Source of the DNA: Orobanche coerulescens
Lineage: Eukaryota > Streptophyta > Magnoliopsida > Lamiales > Orobanchaceae
Length of the DNA: 64,000 nucleotides
Assembly: GCA_033398695.1 (NCBI GenBank)
Contig: CM065812.1
Coordinates: forward strand, 133,616,858-133,680,857
Direction: 5' to 3'
The translations under genes were made by a program, and so were the position numbers. Positions 10,955 to 23,073 of this stretch are shown here, one piece after another; the first letter of the stretch is position 1; each line of letters opens with the position of its first letter. The notes under the pieces are model-generated. The model saw only the letters and a program-made list of their open reading frames with translations. It did not search any database and was not told where the DNA came from.

Positions 10955-12528
10955 GGCTGTGTTTAGCACTAGCTTATCAGCTAGCTTATAAGCTTCAGGA
11001 GTTTATTTGACCATTGACTAAAAAAAAGCTCGTTTCGTAAACGACTAGCTTCTCAAACCAGTTAGCTTATCAGCTAGCTTATAAGCTAGCTGATTGATAA
11101 ACTAATTTTTCAAGCTTATAAAAAAAAGAAGCTAGCTTCTCATCTTTATATATTCCATATATATCGTGACCTAAATAAAAATATATTTTCATGACCTAAA
11201 TAAAAAAAAACTACCGCTATTCCGTCTTCTCTCGCGCCAGTTTATTCATCCCCTGCTGAAACGTTCATCGCCGTTTGCATTCAAGGTACATCTTATCTTA
11301 TATATATAAAGATTGAGTCCTTAAATTTATTGTGGAGTCTTAATGACATTAATTAATGGATATTTTTACATTTAATATTAGTTCATATTAAATTATTTCA
11401 TCTAATTTAATATATTAAATAATATTAAGTATTAAATTCATGTCTTAAATGTTTCATGTCTTAAAGATTGCCAACACATGCAGACATTATTCACGTCAAT
11501 GTTGATGGTTTAATAAGTACGGTCGCTTCTATGTGTAATTTAAAGGTACTATATATTAAAATAATAATAGACAAAAATATTATTTATTTTATTTTATAAT
11601 AATTATTGCTAAAATATAATGAGAAAGTTTAAGAAATAGAAAAATAAAAGTGATGTCATTTTATGTAATTTTATAAAAAAAAATCAGCTAGCTTATCAGC
11701 TAATTTGCTAAACATCTACATTAAAATCAGTTAGCTTATCAGCTACCTAATCAGCTACATAGGGTATGTTTGGATGCATTAACTGATAATCTAGCTGATT
11801 GTTGATAATCTAGCTGAAAACCAATAATCTAGATTATATTAAATAATCTAGCTGAAAATTGATAATCTAGATGTAGTATGATAATTTAGATTATTATATT
11901 TAAAAGTGTTTGGCAAAACTAGCTATCATACTAGCTGAAATTTATAAAATGACATAAATGTACATCTTTTATATTTATTGTTATATTATAATATTACAAA
12001 AACAATCTTAATATTTATATATTAACTCTTATGTTGCTTATTATTCTTTAACATTATGCAATATTATTATTTATTTTGTTTTCAACTTCTAATGGTATTT
12101 TAGTTTTTTATGTTATCACTTATATTATTATACAAATTTTATACAAATATTTATTAAGGGTAAAATCGGAATGAAAAACTAAAATTTATATATATATATA
12201 TTACATTAAGGGTAAAATCGGAATGAAAAAATAAAATCTGGTAGCTTTGGGTTGAAAGCTATATTCGAAAGCGTTTGAATTTAATCTAGATTAAGATTAT
12301 AATCTAGATTAAATTAACACCATTCAAACAAAATTTTGAAGGTCAAATTAGATTATTTGACCAACTTTAATCTAGATTAAGATTATAATCTAGATTAAGT
12401 GGTCATCCAAACATACCCATAATCAGCTAGCTTATCAGCTACCTAATCAGCTACCAGCTAGATTATCAGCTACCAGCTAGCTTATAAGCTACCAGCTAGC
12501 TTATCAGCTAGTTTTGCTAAACACAGCC
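10955..12528. mobile_element. MITE-like element with GGCTGTGTTTAGCA ends
   Basis: Termini are inverted copies beginning GGCTGTGTTTAGCA and continuing into many AGCTTATCAGCTAGC repeats. The 3-bp TTT flanks both sides (10952-10954 and 12529-12531). The ends and short duplication fit a PIF/Harbinger-type MITE, though TTT is not the usual TWA target. The interior holds an AT-rich segment (11285-11690) and a second complete MITE. Confidence 0.6.
11762..12418. mobile_element. Nested Tourist-like MITE
   Basis: 657-bp element with 15-bp perfect terminal inverted repeats GGGTATGTTTGGATG, flanked by ATA on both sides. The interior is built from repeated TAATCTAGCTGA and TAATCTAGATTAAG phrases that fold back on themselves. 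It lies wholly inside the larger MITE, so it inserted later. It has no coding capacity. Confidence 0.72.
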
Positions 12529-12587
12529 TTTGGATATAAGAATAACACGGCATGACAAAGTAAATGTGGTACTTTTAATATTATTAA

Positions 12588-12760
12588 GAGTAAAGTGTAT
12601 TTTGTATATCAACTTTACAAGATACCACTTTAAATACTGAATTTTAATATCTATTACTTGAATACCGAACATTCACTTTACTTAAACTTCGTGTACTGCC
12701 GTCTATCTGTTGCTAACTCCGTTAAAATTTCAGAGATAAAGCTGTCTTTTCGCGCGCGTC
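12588..12760 (+). repeat. Left terminal inverted repeat of the MULE
   Basis: Pairs with 22888-23064 in reverse complement. The repeats end in a CGCGCG stretch on their inner side. Both contain TTTAATATCTATTACTTG. Confidence 0.88.
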
Positions 12761-12775
12761 GAGAATGTCAAGAAA

Positions 12776-13640
12776 ACAGTTATATCATCTGCCGACACGT
12801 CAAATTCTTCTTCTCCTTTAATAACTAGATGTTCTCCGCGATGCACCGCATAAAATATTCTCTTATTAGAAAATAATTTCTCGATCTCTAAATTTAATTT
12901 TGATGATTTTTGACATGAGTATCATATTAGCGTAATATTAATAAAAGACTTATTAAATGTATTTTGGGGTGTAATATAATTCAAGAAAGAGTACCACATT
13001 AGCGGAGTGTTAAGTCAATTAGTGTCCATTACATGAACAAATTTCCTGGACATACCAAAAAAAAGTAGGAACAAATTTTGGGGACGAAAATAATATGTGA
13101 TTAAGTCTTAATATATGTGTGTGTGCAGTGTATGTTTTTATTATTTTAGTTATTATAATTAAATAAATATCATAATTTATTTTTTATGTAAGCAATAAAT
13201 GAGTTAATATATTTTTAATTTGCATCAATTAATTTATTGAAAATAAAGATTCATATTTTTTCTAATATCATTTTTTGTGGCATCAGTCATTATTGTAAAT
13301 CCATCAAATTTATTATATTCATATGAATGTCTAGTTGAAAATTATGAAATAAAAATTAATTTGATATATTTTTCATTAAAAATAAACTTGATTTAAAAAA
13401 TTATAAACATTTAAAATTTTAAGCTAAAAAAATAAAGAAAAGATTTTTTTATTGGTAGATGAGTGTAAGTTGTGGAATAAAATTCCCATAATACATATCT
13501 ATAATTTTTTTTTGAAAATTTAAGAATACATCTCTATATATAAATTTTATTTTAAAATAAAAAATAAAAAACTTACAAAGTGACATGTGTCACGAGTCTC
13601 TTTTAATAGAAGTATAGATTTCCTCTCATCTCTTGTTGTT
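12776..13640. other. Non-coding interior of the MULE
   Basis: About 865 bp of very AT-rich sequence with homopolymer runs. No coding or repeat structure that I can support. It lies downstream of the captured gene fragment, which reads toward it on the minus strand. Confidence 0.5.
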
Positions 13641-13672
13641 GTTGATACTCAAATTTCTGCTAAGTTCGCTGG

Positions 13673-14189
13673 CTAATGTCTGGCTCTGCTCCCTGAAATC
13701 GTACGCCGGAAAACTCCATGCCGATGCCGCCAGCAAGTGATAGGCATTCGACGGCCACCACCCATGCCCTCGGCTCTTCTCTCAGACTGTACGATTCCAT
13801 CGGGACCACCGTATGCGGCGGCGGCGTTTGCGAACCACGTGCGCCACAAGATATCGCCAAAAGCCTCGCAAACCGTATTTATAATCTTCGTCACAGCACT
13901 CAACACTGCAATCCGATTCTCATGAAACAATCGAAGGCTCACATGAATCCTACTGCTCAAAATATCAGGTAACAAGGTGATAATCTCGCCACCACCATCC
14001 CCGCTGAATAGTAACCCGTCGTTCTCCACGCACCCCGAACATACCACAGTCTCGTCAACGACGTCGTTCAGTAGAGCGACAGACAGGGAGAGAATCCTCT
14101 TGATAAAGTTCATGTCTTTGCTCTCTCTCACCAGCCACATCCAGAACGTCATGACTTGAACCGACTCAGCCGGGTCCCGACCCAGATTG
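13673..14189 (-). pseudogene. Captured plant gene fragment, 3' part (interrupted by element B)
   Basis: On the minus strand this part reads open from the B insertion point to a stop at 13673. It is more GC-rich and codon-like than the surrounding MULE. When B and one copy of its GATTG duplication are removed, it joins in frame with 22638-22765 to give one frame of about 214 codons. Recognisable stretches include SVQVMTFWMWL and FHENRIAVLSAVTKIIN, which resemble the N-terminal half of an uncharacterised plant protein family whose name I cannot state. The tail after about 13860 is doubtful because a neighbouring frame also looks coding. Probably captured from a host gene, then broken by B. Confidence 0.7.
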
Positions 14190-14506
14190 TGTAATACCCA
14201 CGATTTCCGTTCCGGTTATTTTGGATTTTTTTCGGATATTTCCCGGTTGTCGAGTTCCGGTATTATTTTCTCGACAACTGATTTTGGCGTTTAAGACCGT
14301 AGGTGATGATTTGTTATCCGTTGTTTTCATTTCGGACCGATGATGTTGTCCCCGAGTATTTTGTCGTGTTCATTCCGTGCGATTTCGGAAAATCGAGTCG
14401 TCGAATCATGGTGGTCGGACACTGGCCGGACGGTTGGGGACGGTGGCCGGACGGCTGCCGGGCATCGTCGGACGAGTGCAAGCCGGCGACGCGCGACAGA
14501 ACCGCA

Positions 14507-14850
14507 TAGCGCACGCTACGGCCGGAAAGTAGCGCACGCCACGGCCAGAGGCGCCGCACGCTATGGCCGGTTGGCTGCCGCGCTTAGTCGGCCGAGGCGA
14601 TTAGGCGTAAAGGTTACGACTAGGCAGATCGGGCAGTAGCGCACGCCATCCGGACATCAAGACGCTTCTGACCGCCGGCAGCGCACGCCACGGCCGGAAG
14701 GTCACAGACGCTTCCGCCGAGCCAGAAGTCTCTGGATTGTGGTCGGGCCGACAGCCGCACGTGTTCGGGCCGCATGATGGCGGGCCCGGCCGAACATTCT
14801 CGACCATGACCGCCGCTAGCGCACGCTAGCTCGCAGCCTAGCGCACGCTA
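14507..14850 (+). repeat. TAGCGCACGCTA palindrome cluster, element B U3
   Basis: Perfect copies at 14507-14518, 14817-14828 and 14839-14850, with about five degenerate copies between (AGCGCACGCCA, GCACGCTATG and similar). The TATA box follows 11 bases after the last copy. The right LTR repeats the arrangement up to about 20364. Three more copies lie in the internal region at 18063-18074, 18085-18096 (variant) and 18109-18120. Confidence 0.85.
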
Positions 14851-14860
14851 GGTGCACCAG

Positions 14861-14869
14861 TATAAATAT
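14861..14869 (+). promoter_or_regulatory. TATA box of element B 5' LTR
   Basis: TATAAATAT followed by GACCGAGCAGTC; the 3' LTR copy is at 20375-20383. Same position relative to the palindrome cluster as in C and E. Confidence 0.7.
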
Positions 14870-16684
14870 GACCGAGCAGTCCTGTTTGCCCTCATTTTTC
14901 ATTTCCTTCCTTTCGTGTACGCCGCTGGAGTCTTGGAGGTGACGAAGGCATGTTGTTATACAACTAATCCACGAAGTTTGGGAGCTGATAACATCGATTA
15001 ATCACTCCTTAACATCCTTCAATCCAGCGAATCAAGGTTAGTTTTCCTAAAATCCTAGTTTTGGGAAAAATTGGGGATTTTGTTGATTTCGCCCGTTTGA
15101 TTCGTTATAACTTAGAATAGTGATGGATTGATGATTATTAAGTTGTTTTATATCGAATCCCTTGTTTTTCCACGGTTGGATTGCCGAGGATTCGTCGTTT
15201 TATTGAGTTTCTAATCGACACCTTGAAAGTGTTCGATAAAATATCACAAAGGGGATTCGGGCGTTCTACGATTATTCTTCCTCGTTCGATCGTCAATTTA
15301 TTCATGATATGATGTTGGGGTCAGGTTCCTTTCGAAGAACTCGAGTCGGAACCCTTCCGTTCGCCGTCTTCCGATCGGTGGTGTTACCGTCGTTCCGTAG
15401 AAGAGTTGTGGGCATTCGAGGTTTTCCGGTTAAGCCACGTTCGTGAGTGTCTGGTATCGAATATCGAGGCAAGTATCTTGCCTATACACTTCATATTTCG
15501 TAGTGGTTATAGTCGGTAATTGACTAGGTGTGCAATTGAATTATTTTTAATGAACTTATAAAAGAATCGGTATATTCTCGATAAAGGTCTTCTATAAAAC
15601 CTACTTATGTGTTTGTGAACGATTGTGTGGTTCTGAGAATATGTACTAGTGGTGTGCTTTGGAATATCTTCTTTACGTTTGGTATCGTTGTGCGTGATTA
15701 TGTTGATAGTGGTCTTAAGGTTATGTCTTTCTGACAAGAAGTGTGTATATGTGTGTGGACGTGTGTACTATTGATGAGTTTGTGATGATGTGTGATGTGA
15801 GTATGTGTCGGATGTTGTGGTCATTCCTAGCAAGTGCCTTGATTTACATTTGAAGTACTTCGGGGGAATATGTTTTGAACCGTGATTTTGTGAAAGTGGT
15901 AATTTCAGAAAATGTGGTTTGTGCCATGTGGTTACTGAGAGTGTGTGAACCGAGTAAAACCAGTGAGGGTCCCCTGGGGTCCGGTAGGCTGCGTATCCCT
16001 ACGGATCACTCGGTGGGCTATACACCAGGGAGGGCCTGACGAGGTGTCTCTGGGGTGTGTATCTTGCTGAGAGGTACAGGGCCAGTATAGCTCGGGAGGT
16101 TGTTTTGTGATATGGCACGATGTTGTTTTCGATAATTGTGATATGTCCGGAGTATCACATATGCAAATTCCCAAAGTGAGATACATCATATGTAAGGTCT
16201 TGGTACTTGGCTAAAATGGCACCGGTATAAGCGTCGTATATTATTTGTTTCGTGGTTGCGATATTTTTGGCATAAGGATACGGGCCCTGTGATTGTTTCC
16301 GTATATTGTGGTTTGGTTATGTATCGAGTGTGAATGTTGTGTTATTCACTCGAGTATGGGATATGGATGATTTGGGTCGTGGACCCTGTGTTTGTGACCA
16401 GATTGGTATCATTGAGCAAAAACAATTCTTTGGCCCGTGTCCCTATGTGGTTTGTCGAGTTAAAGATTTACTAGCCCAGAAATGTCTTTCTAAAACTCCC
16501 GAGACTTTTTAAATGCTTTTCAAAGAGCCTGCGTGTCTCATTCCAAATTTTTCCTGGTTTGAACTATTTTATTCAATGAAATATCTCGGGAAATTTTCAT
16601 TGGGTTGAATTGTGGAATTAATCAAGTTTTTATATTCTTGGAATATGTTGTGTATAGCTCGTATTTGCACTTTATACTTGCACT

Positions 16685-16728
16685 AGCAAAACAGTGGAGT
16701 TTTGCTAACCCCCGAGTATTCGGGGGGT
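16685..16728 (+). promoter_or_regulatory. Paired hairpins in element B LTR
   Basis: Stem 1: AGCAAAAC (16685-16692) with GTTTTGCT (16699-16706), 8 bp perfect. Stem 2: ACCCCC with GGGGGT around GAGTATTC (16708-16728). The right LTR has both at 22198-22241. Relative to element A, the third base pair of stem 1 is C:G instead of T:A. Confidence 0.7.
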
Positions 16729-17119
16729 GGATGTCTGTATTGCGTCCAGGTACTTGAAGGTTGCTGGGGAGCGAATCACAGGAGCGGTACGAAGGATGAT
16801 GGAAGACGAGGATGCTAATCACATGAAGGTCGTGTTGGGTATTTGGTGAAGTCTTATTGTTTTGTCTTTTTGTTGGGGTATTTTCCAATTTTTGGGAAGT
16901 ATTAATGTATCCTAACCCCTGCGTGGGTACGAGTTAGAAAAAGGAGTTTTGTATGTTCGATGTAAAAATTTTTGGTAAAAGAGCAAATCGGTCTAATGGT
17001 TCATTATTTAGCCATATCGGCTTAAAATGTGATGTATTGTTTTCGTATTTAGCCTGGTGGATCCTCATGGAGAGGGTCTGCGGCGCTGTAATATTCCCAA
17101 GTGGTTTGGGGGTGTTACA

Positions 17120-19701
17120 GAATATGGTATCGGAGCTTAGGTTGCGGAAACCTAGGCTATCGGGTCGATCGGGTATTGTCGTGTCTTGTTACGATTGTGT
17201 CTGCATCTAAGTCGTGTCGCGACGCGTCTGTGATGTCGGCCGTGATTAGTATCGAGGTGCAGCCATCATCTTCGTGCGACCTGTGGATGTAAGTCTCCCT
17301 ACTATATTGTGCCTTGTGATATACGAGCTTGTATGATTTTGTGTTATGACGTGGAGTTTAAAGGTGATTTGTGATTATGTGGCCTATGTTGTTTGATCCT
17401 CGTATGATGCTAGAATGGAAGTGGTGCCAACATATATGTAGTTATACACACATTCTGATATAAGTCGTTTTTACAAGAGTAATAGCCTTGGTGTGGTTAC
17501 GCAAAGAAAGATTCATCAATGTGATATTTTAAAACTTTACATGTTTTTGGGGAGTCACGTATACTTTGTTTTAAAACATCCTCCAAAGGGAGGAAAAAGT
17601 TGATTTTTGTATAATGACCTGAGGGCCAAATTTTTTTTTTTTTTGAATTCAAACTACCGATATTTTATTTTCATCTTGTATTATAAGTTTTCAAAACACG
17701 ATTTTTTGAACTCAAGTGAAGTCTACAAAATGTAGACAAGACGTGACTCTCGTTTTCAATTTATCGGTTTTATAACTGTTAGTCGGCAAATATGTGATGA
17801 TGTTCTTGTTGTTCGGGCAATGTTGCCAGTTTTAAATTAAAACTATGATGTGAATGCTGGGTCGTTCGATTTGTGGGCATTGTGATAGCTCTCTTTAATA
17901 AAAGGTGAGATTTCGGTTTTTGAATAACAATTGTCTTTTGATGGTTTCTCATGAAGTGTCGAATCAATGGCTTGGGACTCGAACGTGTTGTTGTTCACTT
18001 GTGACCATTGATTTTAGTAATGTCGTATATATGTTCGTAATCACGTGCTGAATTTGAGCTGTTAGCGCACGCTAAGTACAAGGCTAGCGCGCGCTTATGT
18101 GGCATGAATAGCGCACGCTAAAAAAAAAAATTGTTGTAGTGTGCGTTAATTAGCTGGGACAGAGGATGTGGAACCGCATTTTAGCCGTTAGGTCTAACTT
18201 TCTATAGTCAGTCGTCTGTGACTGTATTCTATGTGCGTTGTCTAGTGATGACAACCGTTTTATGTGGACGAGTGTTGTGACCTTTCATTCGCGCTAAGTG
18301 ATAATTGATTTTGCTCGGTGAGTTGATAAATTACGTCTGTTGTGTGTGTGTGTTTGAAATGTTTTCCTAAAACTTTCATAAGTTTGTGCAAGTTGCGGAA
18401 ATCAATTTTTGAAACTAATTTGACGTTGCGATTAAGCCGGCGGCTTTGTATGAACTTTGGAAATTGTTTGAAATTTGCGAGCCGGCCTAGGATTCTCAAA
18501 ATAAAACCTCGACGGTATTGAAAGAGTTGTTTTAAAATACCTTGAACATTTTGTAAAATGTTACCGTCGTTGATTCTTGTGTAGTGTTGGGAGAATTTTC
18601 AGAAATGACTTTAACGTACTATTGTATTTTCGAATAATTCGAGTACATGATTTTCAAAAATCTTTCACATCATAGAATAAATTTTTTTTTTCAAAAACCC
18701 GAGGTGATGCAAAAGTACCAAAAGTACTTTTAAAGTTTATTTTGAATAACATACAAATCCAATGATTTTCAAAAGATTTTCTTTAAAGGGATACCTCGTG
18801 GATTTTCTTTTCGAGTTGTTATTGGTTACCTTATGTGATATGTCATGCTAAGTTGGTACTTTAGCATATTTGTTTTTGCGAAATGGTGCAATCATATTGA
18901 GTGAGAATCCGCTTAGTAAGCCGAGGGACAGCGGACGCGACCGTGACCGCGGTACAGTTGGTTATGGAGACTAGATGCGGGACCAAGAGGATATGGCCGG
19001 GAAGGTTGATATTCAAACACTTCGTTTTCGTTGTTTAGGTTTCGGGGACGAAACCTCTTTTAAAGGTGATATGATGTAATACCCACATTTTTTTTCTCGT
19101 TTCCGTTTCGTTCGATCGTATTGAGGCGATTGTGTTCGTTAATGCTTCTGACCTTGTGTTGTTTCTCACATTTGTCATTCGAGCGAGTTCTGATATTGTT
19201 CCAAATTGATGTGCATATCGTTGTGATCTTTCCAAGTTCGGATCGATTTCTGGTGAACCGTGTCCGAAACTAACACCTCGTGCTTCCTACAAGTATTGAT
19301 GTCTTGATTTGAGGTATGAACTTCAAAGGTTATCGTTGTTGTTCGGTCATTGCTATTCGTTCGTCGTTGTCCAATCATTATCGTTTGACCTCGAAAACCG
19401 CGATTATTGAACATCTGGGCCATTTTGCGATTTCCATAAGTGTTGGGAAATTGTCTTCGTATTTGATCTTCCAAATCTGTGAGTTATTGGAATTTCATAC
19501 CTTTCAGCGTTGGAATCGTGATTCGATTTTTGTATTGCTCGGTTTTATCAAACGCAGCGATTCATGCTCGTTGCTTTTCGTAAGAATTCTTGCGTATTGA
19601 ATCGGATCGTAGTGGATTTATACCGCTGAGTTACGGTGTGTTGTCGAGTCGCCTTGCTTTTGTTTTAAGTTTCGGACGAAACTTATTTTTAGGGGGTAGA
19701 A
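17120..19701 (+). other. Element B internal region, non-coding
   Basis: Primer site TGGTATCGGAGC at 17125-17136, leader splice donor GTAAGT at 17289, then 2.3 kb without coding potential. Palindromes lie at 18063-18120. An LTR-start-like unit runs from 19075 (TGTAATACCCACAT, preceded by GGGGACGAAACCTC) to 19701. The polypurine tract AGGGGGTAGAA (19691-19701) abuts the 3' LTR. Confidence 0.82.
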
Positions 19702-22632
19702 TGTAATACCCACGATTTCCGCTCCTATTATTTTGGATTTTTTCGGATATTTCCGGTTGTCGAGTTAGGTATTATTTTCTCGACAACTGATTTTGGCGTT
19801 TAAGACCGTAGGTGATGATTTGTTATCCGTTGTTTTCATTTCGGACCGATGATGTTGTCCCCGAGTATTTTGTCGTGTTCATTCCGTGCGATTTCGGAAA
19901 ATCGAGTCGTCGAATCATGGTGGTCGGACACTGGCCGGACGGTTGGGGACGGTGGCCGGACGGCTGCCGGCACTGGCCGGACGAGTGCAGGCACTGGCCG
20001 GGCGATTGCGACAGGAACCGGCATAGCGCACGCTACGGCCGGAAAGTAGCGCACGCTACGGCCAGGAGGCAGCGCACGCTATGGCCGGTTGGCTGCGCGC
20101 GCTAGTCGGCCGAGGCAGTTAGGCGTAGGTTCTGATCGGGCAGATCGGCGGGTAGCGCACGCTATCGCCGGACATCAAGACGCCTGACCGCCAGAGCGCA
20201 CGCCACGGCCGGAAGGTCGCAGACGCTTACTCGCCGAGCCAGAAGTCTCGGATTGTGGGCCGGGCCGGCCGCACGTGTTCGGCGCATGATGGCGGGCCCG
20301 ACCGAACATTCTCGACCATGACCGCCGCTAGCGCACGCTAGCTCTGTGATCTAGCGCACGCTAGGTGCACCCGATATAAATATGACCGAGCGATCTGTTT
20401 GCCCTCATTTTCATTTCCTTCCTTTCGTACGTACCGGAGTCTTGGAGGTGACGAAGGCATGTTGTTATACAACTAATCCACGAAGTTTGGGAGCTGATAA
20501 CATCGATTAATCACTCCTTAACATCCTTCAATCCAGCGAATCAAGGTTAGTTTTCCTAAAATCCTAGTTTTGGGAAAAATTGGGGATTTTGTTGATTTCG
20601 CCCGTTTGATTCGTTATAACTTAGAATAGTGATGGATTGATGATTATTAAGTTGTTTTATATCGAATCCCTTGTTTTTCCACGGTTGGATTGCCGAGGAT
20701 TCGTCGTTTTATTGAGTTTCTAATCGACACCTTGAAAGTGTTCGATAAAATGTCACAAAGGGGATTCGGGCGTTCTACGATTATTCTTCCTCGTTCGATC
20801 GTCAATTTATTCATGATATGATGTTGGGGTCAGGTTCCTTTCGAAGAACTCGAGTCGGAACCCTTCCGTTCGCCGTCTTCCGATCGGTGGTGTTACCGTC
20901 GTTTCCGCCGAAGAGTTGTGGGCATTCGAGGTTTTCCGGTTAAGCCACGTTCGTCGGAGTGTCTGGTATCGAATATCGAGGCAAGTATCTTGCCTATACA
21001 CTTCATATTTCGTAGTGGTTATAGTCGGTAATTGACTAGGTGTGCAATTGAATTATTTTTAATGAACTTATAAAAGAATCGGTATATTCTCGATAAAGGT
21101 CTTCTATAAAACCTACTTATGTGTTTGTGAACGATTGTGTGGTTCTGAGAATATGTACTAGTGGTGTGCTTTGGAATATCTTCTTTACGTTTGGTATCGT
21201 TGTGCGTGATTATGTTGATAGTGGTCTTAAGGTTATGTCTTTCTGACAAGAAGTGTGTATATGTGTGTGGACGTGTGTACTATTGATGAGTTTGTGATGA
21301 TGTGTGATGTGAGTATGTGTCGGATGTTGTGGCCATTCCTAGCAAGTGCCTTGATTTACATTTGAAGTACTTCGGGGGAATATGTTTTTGAACCGTGATT
21401 TTGTGAAAGTGGTAATTTCAGAAAATGTGGTTTGTGCCATGTGGTTACTGAGAGTGTGTGAACCGAGTAAAACCAGTGAGGGTCCCCTGGGGTCCGGTAG
21501 GCTGCGTATCCCTACGGATCACTCGGTGGGCTATACACTGGGGAGGGCCTGACGAGGTGTCTCTGGGGTGTGTATCTTGCTGAGAGGTACAGGGCCAGTA
21601 TAGCTCGGGAGGTTGTTTTGTGATATGGCACGATGTTGTTTTCGATAATTGTGATATGTCCGGAGTATCACATATGCGAATTCCCAAAGTGAGATACATC
21701 ATATGTAAGGTCTTGGTACTTGGCTAAAATGGCACCGGTATAAGCGTCGTATATTATTTGTTTCGTGGTTGCGATATTTTTGGCATAAGGATACGGGCCC
21801 TGTGATTGTTTCCGTATATTGTGGTTTGGTTATGTATCGAGTGTGAACGTTGTGTTATTCACTCGAGTATGGGATATGGATGATTTGGGTCGTGGACCCT
21901 GTGTTTGTGACCAGATTGGTATCATTGAGCAAAAACAATTCTTTGGCCCGTGTCCCTATGTGGTTTGTCGAGTTAAAGATTTACTAGCCCAGAAATGTCT
22001 TTCTAAAACTCCCGAGACTTTTTAAATGCTTTTCAAAGAGCCTGCGTGTCTCATTCCAAATTTTTCCTGGTTTGAACTATTTTATTCAATGAAATATCTC
22101 GGGACATTTTCATTGGGTTGAATTGTGGAATTAATCAAGTTTTTATACTCTTGGAATATGTTGTGTATAGCTCGTATTTGCACTTTATACTTGCACTAGC
22201 AAAACAGTGGAGTTTTGCTAACCCCCGAGTATTCGGGGGGTGGATGTCTGTATTGCGTCCAGGTACTTGCAGGTTGCTGGGGAGCGAATCACAGGAGCGG
22301 TACGAAGGATGATGGAAGACGACGATGCTAATCACATGAAGGTCGTGTTGGGTATTTGGTGAAGTCTTATTGTTTTGTCTTTTTGTTGGGGTATTTTCCA
22401 ATTTTTGGGAAGTATTAATGTATCCTAACCCCTGCGTGGGTACGAGTTAGAAAAAGGAGTTTTGTATGTTCGATGTAAAATTTTTTGGTAAAAGACCAAA
22501 TCGGTCTAATGGTTCATTATTTAGCCATATCGGCTTAAAATGTGATGTATTGTTTTCGTATTTAGCCTGGTGGATCCTCATGGAGAGGGTCTGCGGCGCT
22601 ATAATATTCCCAAGTGGTTTGGGGGTGTTACA
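19702..22632 (+). repeat. Element B 3' LTR
   Basis: Partner of 14190-17119. TATA box at 20375, 'gacgagg' repeat region at about 21468-21598, hairpins at 22198-22241. Indels relative to the left copy concentrate between about 19960 and 20400. Confidence 0.93.
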
Positions 22633-22637
22633 GATTG

Positions 22638-22765
22638 TGAATCAAACGGGTGTAAAGCTCTCTATCCATGGCATGAACGATATTGAAAGCTTCGTCTGAA
22701 ACTTGTAAAAGGCGGGTTTCCATTGGGAAAAGAGATTGTCTTGTTTTTGAAGAGTCGCCATCCAT
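22638..22765 (-). pseudogene. Captured plant gene fragment, 5' part
   Basis: Minus-strand continuation of 13673-14189 on the far side of element B. A methionine codon at 22765-22763 opens a frame containing LLQVSDEAFNIVHAMDREL and reaching the insertion site without a stop. The junction with the other part is in frame once B and one GATTG copy are removed. A TATA-like TGTATATATATC lies upstream near 22820-22830, between the start and the right inverted repeat. An in-frame methionine further upstream (22837) is possible but lies in CT-rich sequence. Confidence 0.7.
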
Positions 22766-22887
22766 TTTTCTCGATTGATTCTCTCTCTCTCTTTTATCTT
22801 CTTGAAAGTTTGTGCATGGATATATATACAGATGCATGCATCTCTCCCTCTGTGTATCTTGTGGGAGAAAATGGTGGTTGTTGGTGT

Positions 22888-23064
22888 ACGCGCGCGAAAA
22901 GACAGCTTTACTCCTGAACTTTTAACGGTGTTAGTAACAGATAGACGGCAGTACACGAAATTTAAGTAAAGTGAATGTTCAGTATTGCAAGTAATAGATA
23001 TTAAAATTCAGTATTTCAAGTGGTGTCTTCAGTAAAATTCAGGTGCACAAAGTGCACTTTACTC
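22888..23064 (-). repeat. Right terminal inverted repeat of the MULE
   Basis: Reverse complement of 12588-12760; outer end CACTTTACTC, followed by the duplication TATTATTAA. Confidence 0.88.
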
Positions 23065-23073
23065 TATTATTAA

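Larger units (their letters stand above)
14190..17119 (+). repeat. Element B 5' LTR
   Basis: Contains a GC-rich palindrome block (about 14400-14852), TATA box, a 'cctgacgaggtgtctctgggg' repeat region (about 15955-16085), the paired hairpin (16685-16728) and a U5 end like that of A. The U3 start differs clearly from A, so B is a sister family. Confidence 0.93.
14190..22632 (+). mobile_element. LTR element B: non-autonomous Ty3/gypsy-type (LARD)
   Basis: Complete element with LTRs of 2,930 and 2,931 bp (14190-17119 and 19702-22632), starting TGTAATACCC and ending TGTTACA, inside the perfect target duplication GATTG (14185-14189 and 22633-22637). The internal region is 2,582 bp and has no gag or pol. 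LTR similarity is very high outside the GC-rich U3 block. It inserted into the captured gene of the Mutator-like element. Confidence 0.93.
12588..23064. mobile_element. Mutator-like (Pack-MULE-type) element, split by element B
   Basis: Inverted repeats of about 175 bp (12588-12760 and 22888-23064) start GAGTAAAGTG and share long identical words such as GTGTACTGCCGTCTATCTGTT. A perfect 9-bp target duplication TATTATTAA flanks them (12579-12587 and 23065-23073). Long inverted repeats with a 9-bp duplication are the signature of Mutator-like elements. Without element B the element is about 2,029 bp. It has no transposase but carries an antisense gene fragment. Confidence 0.9.
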
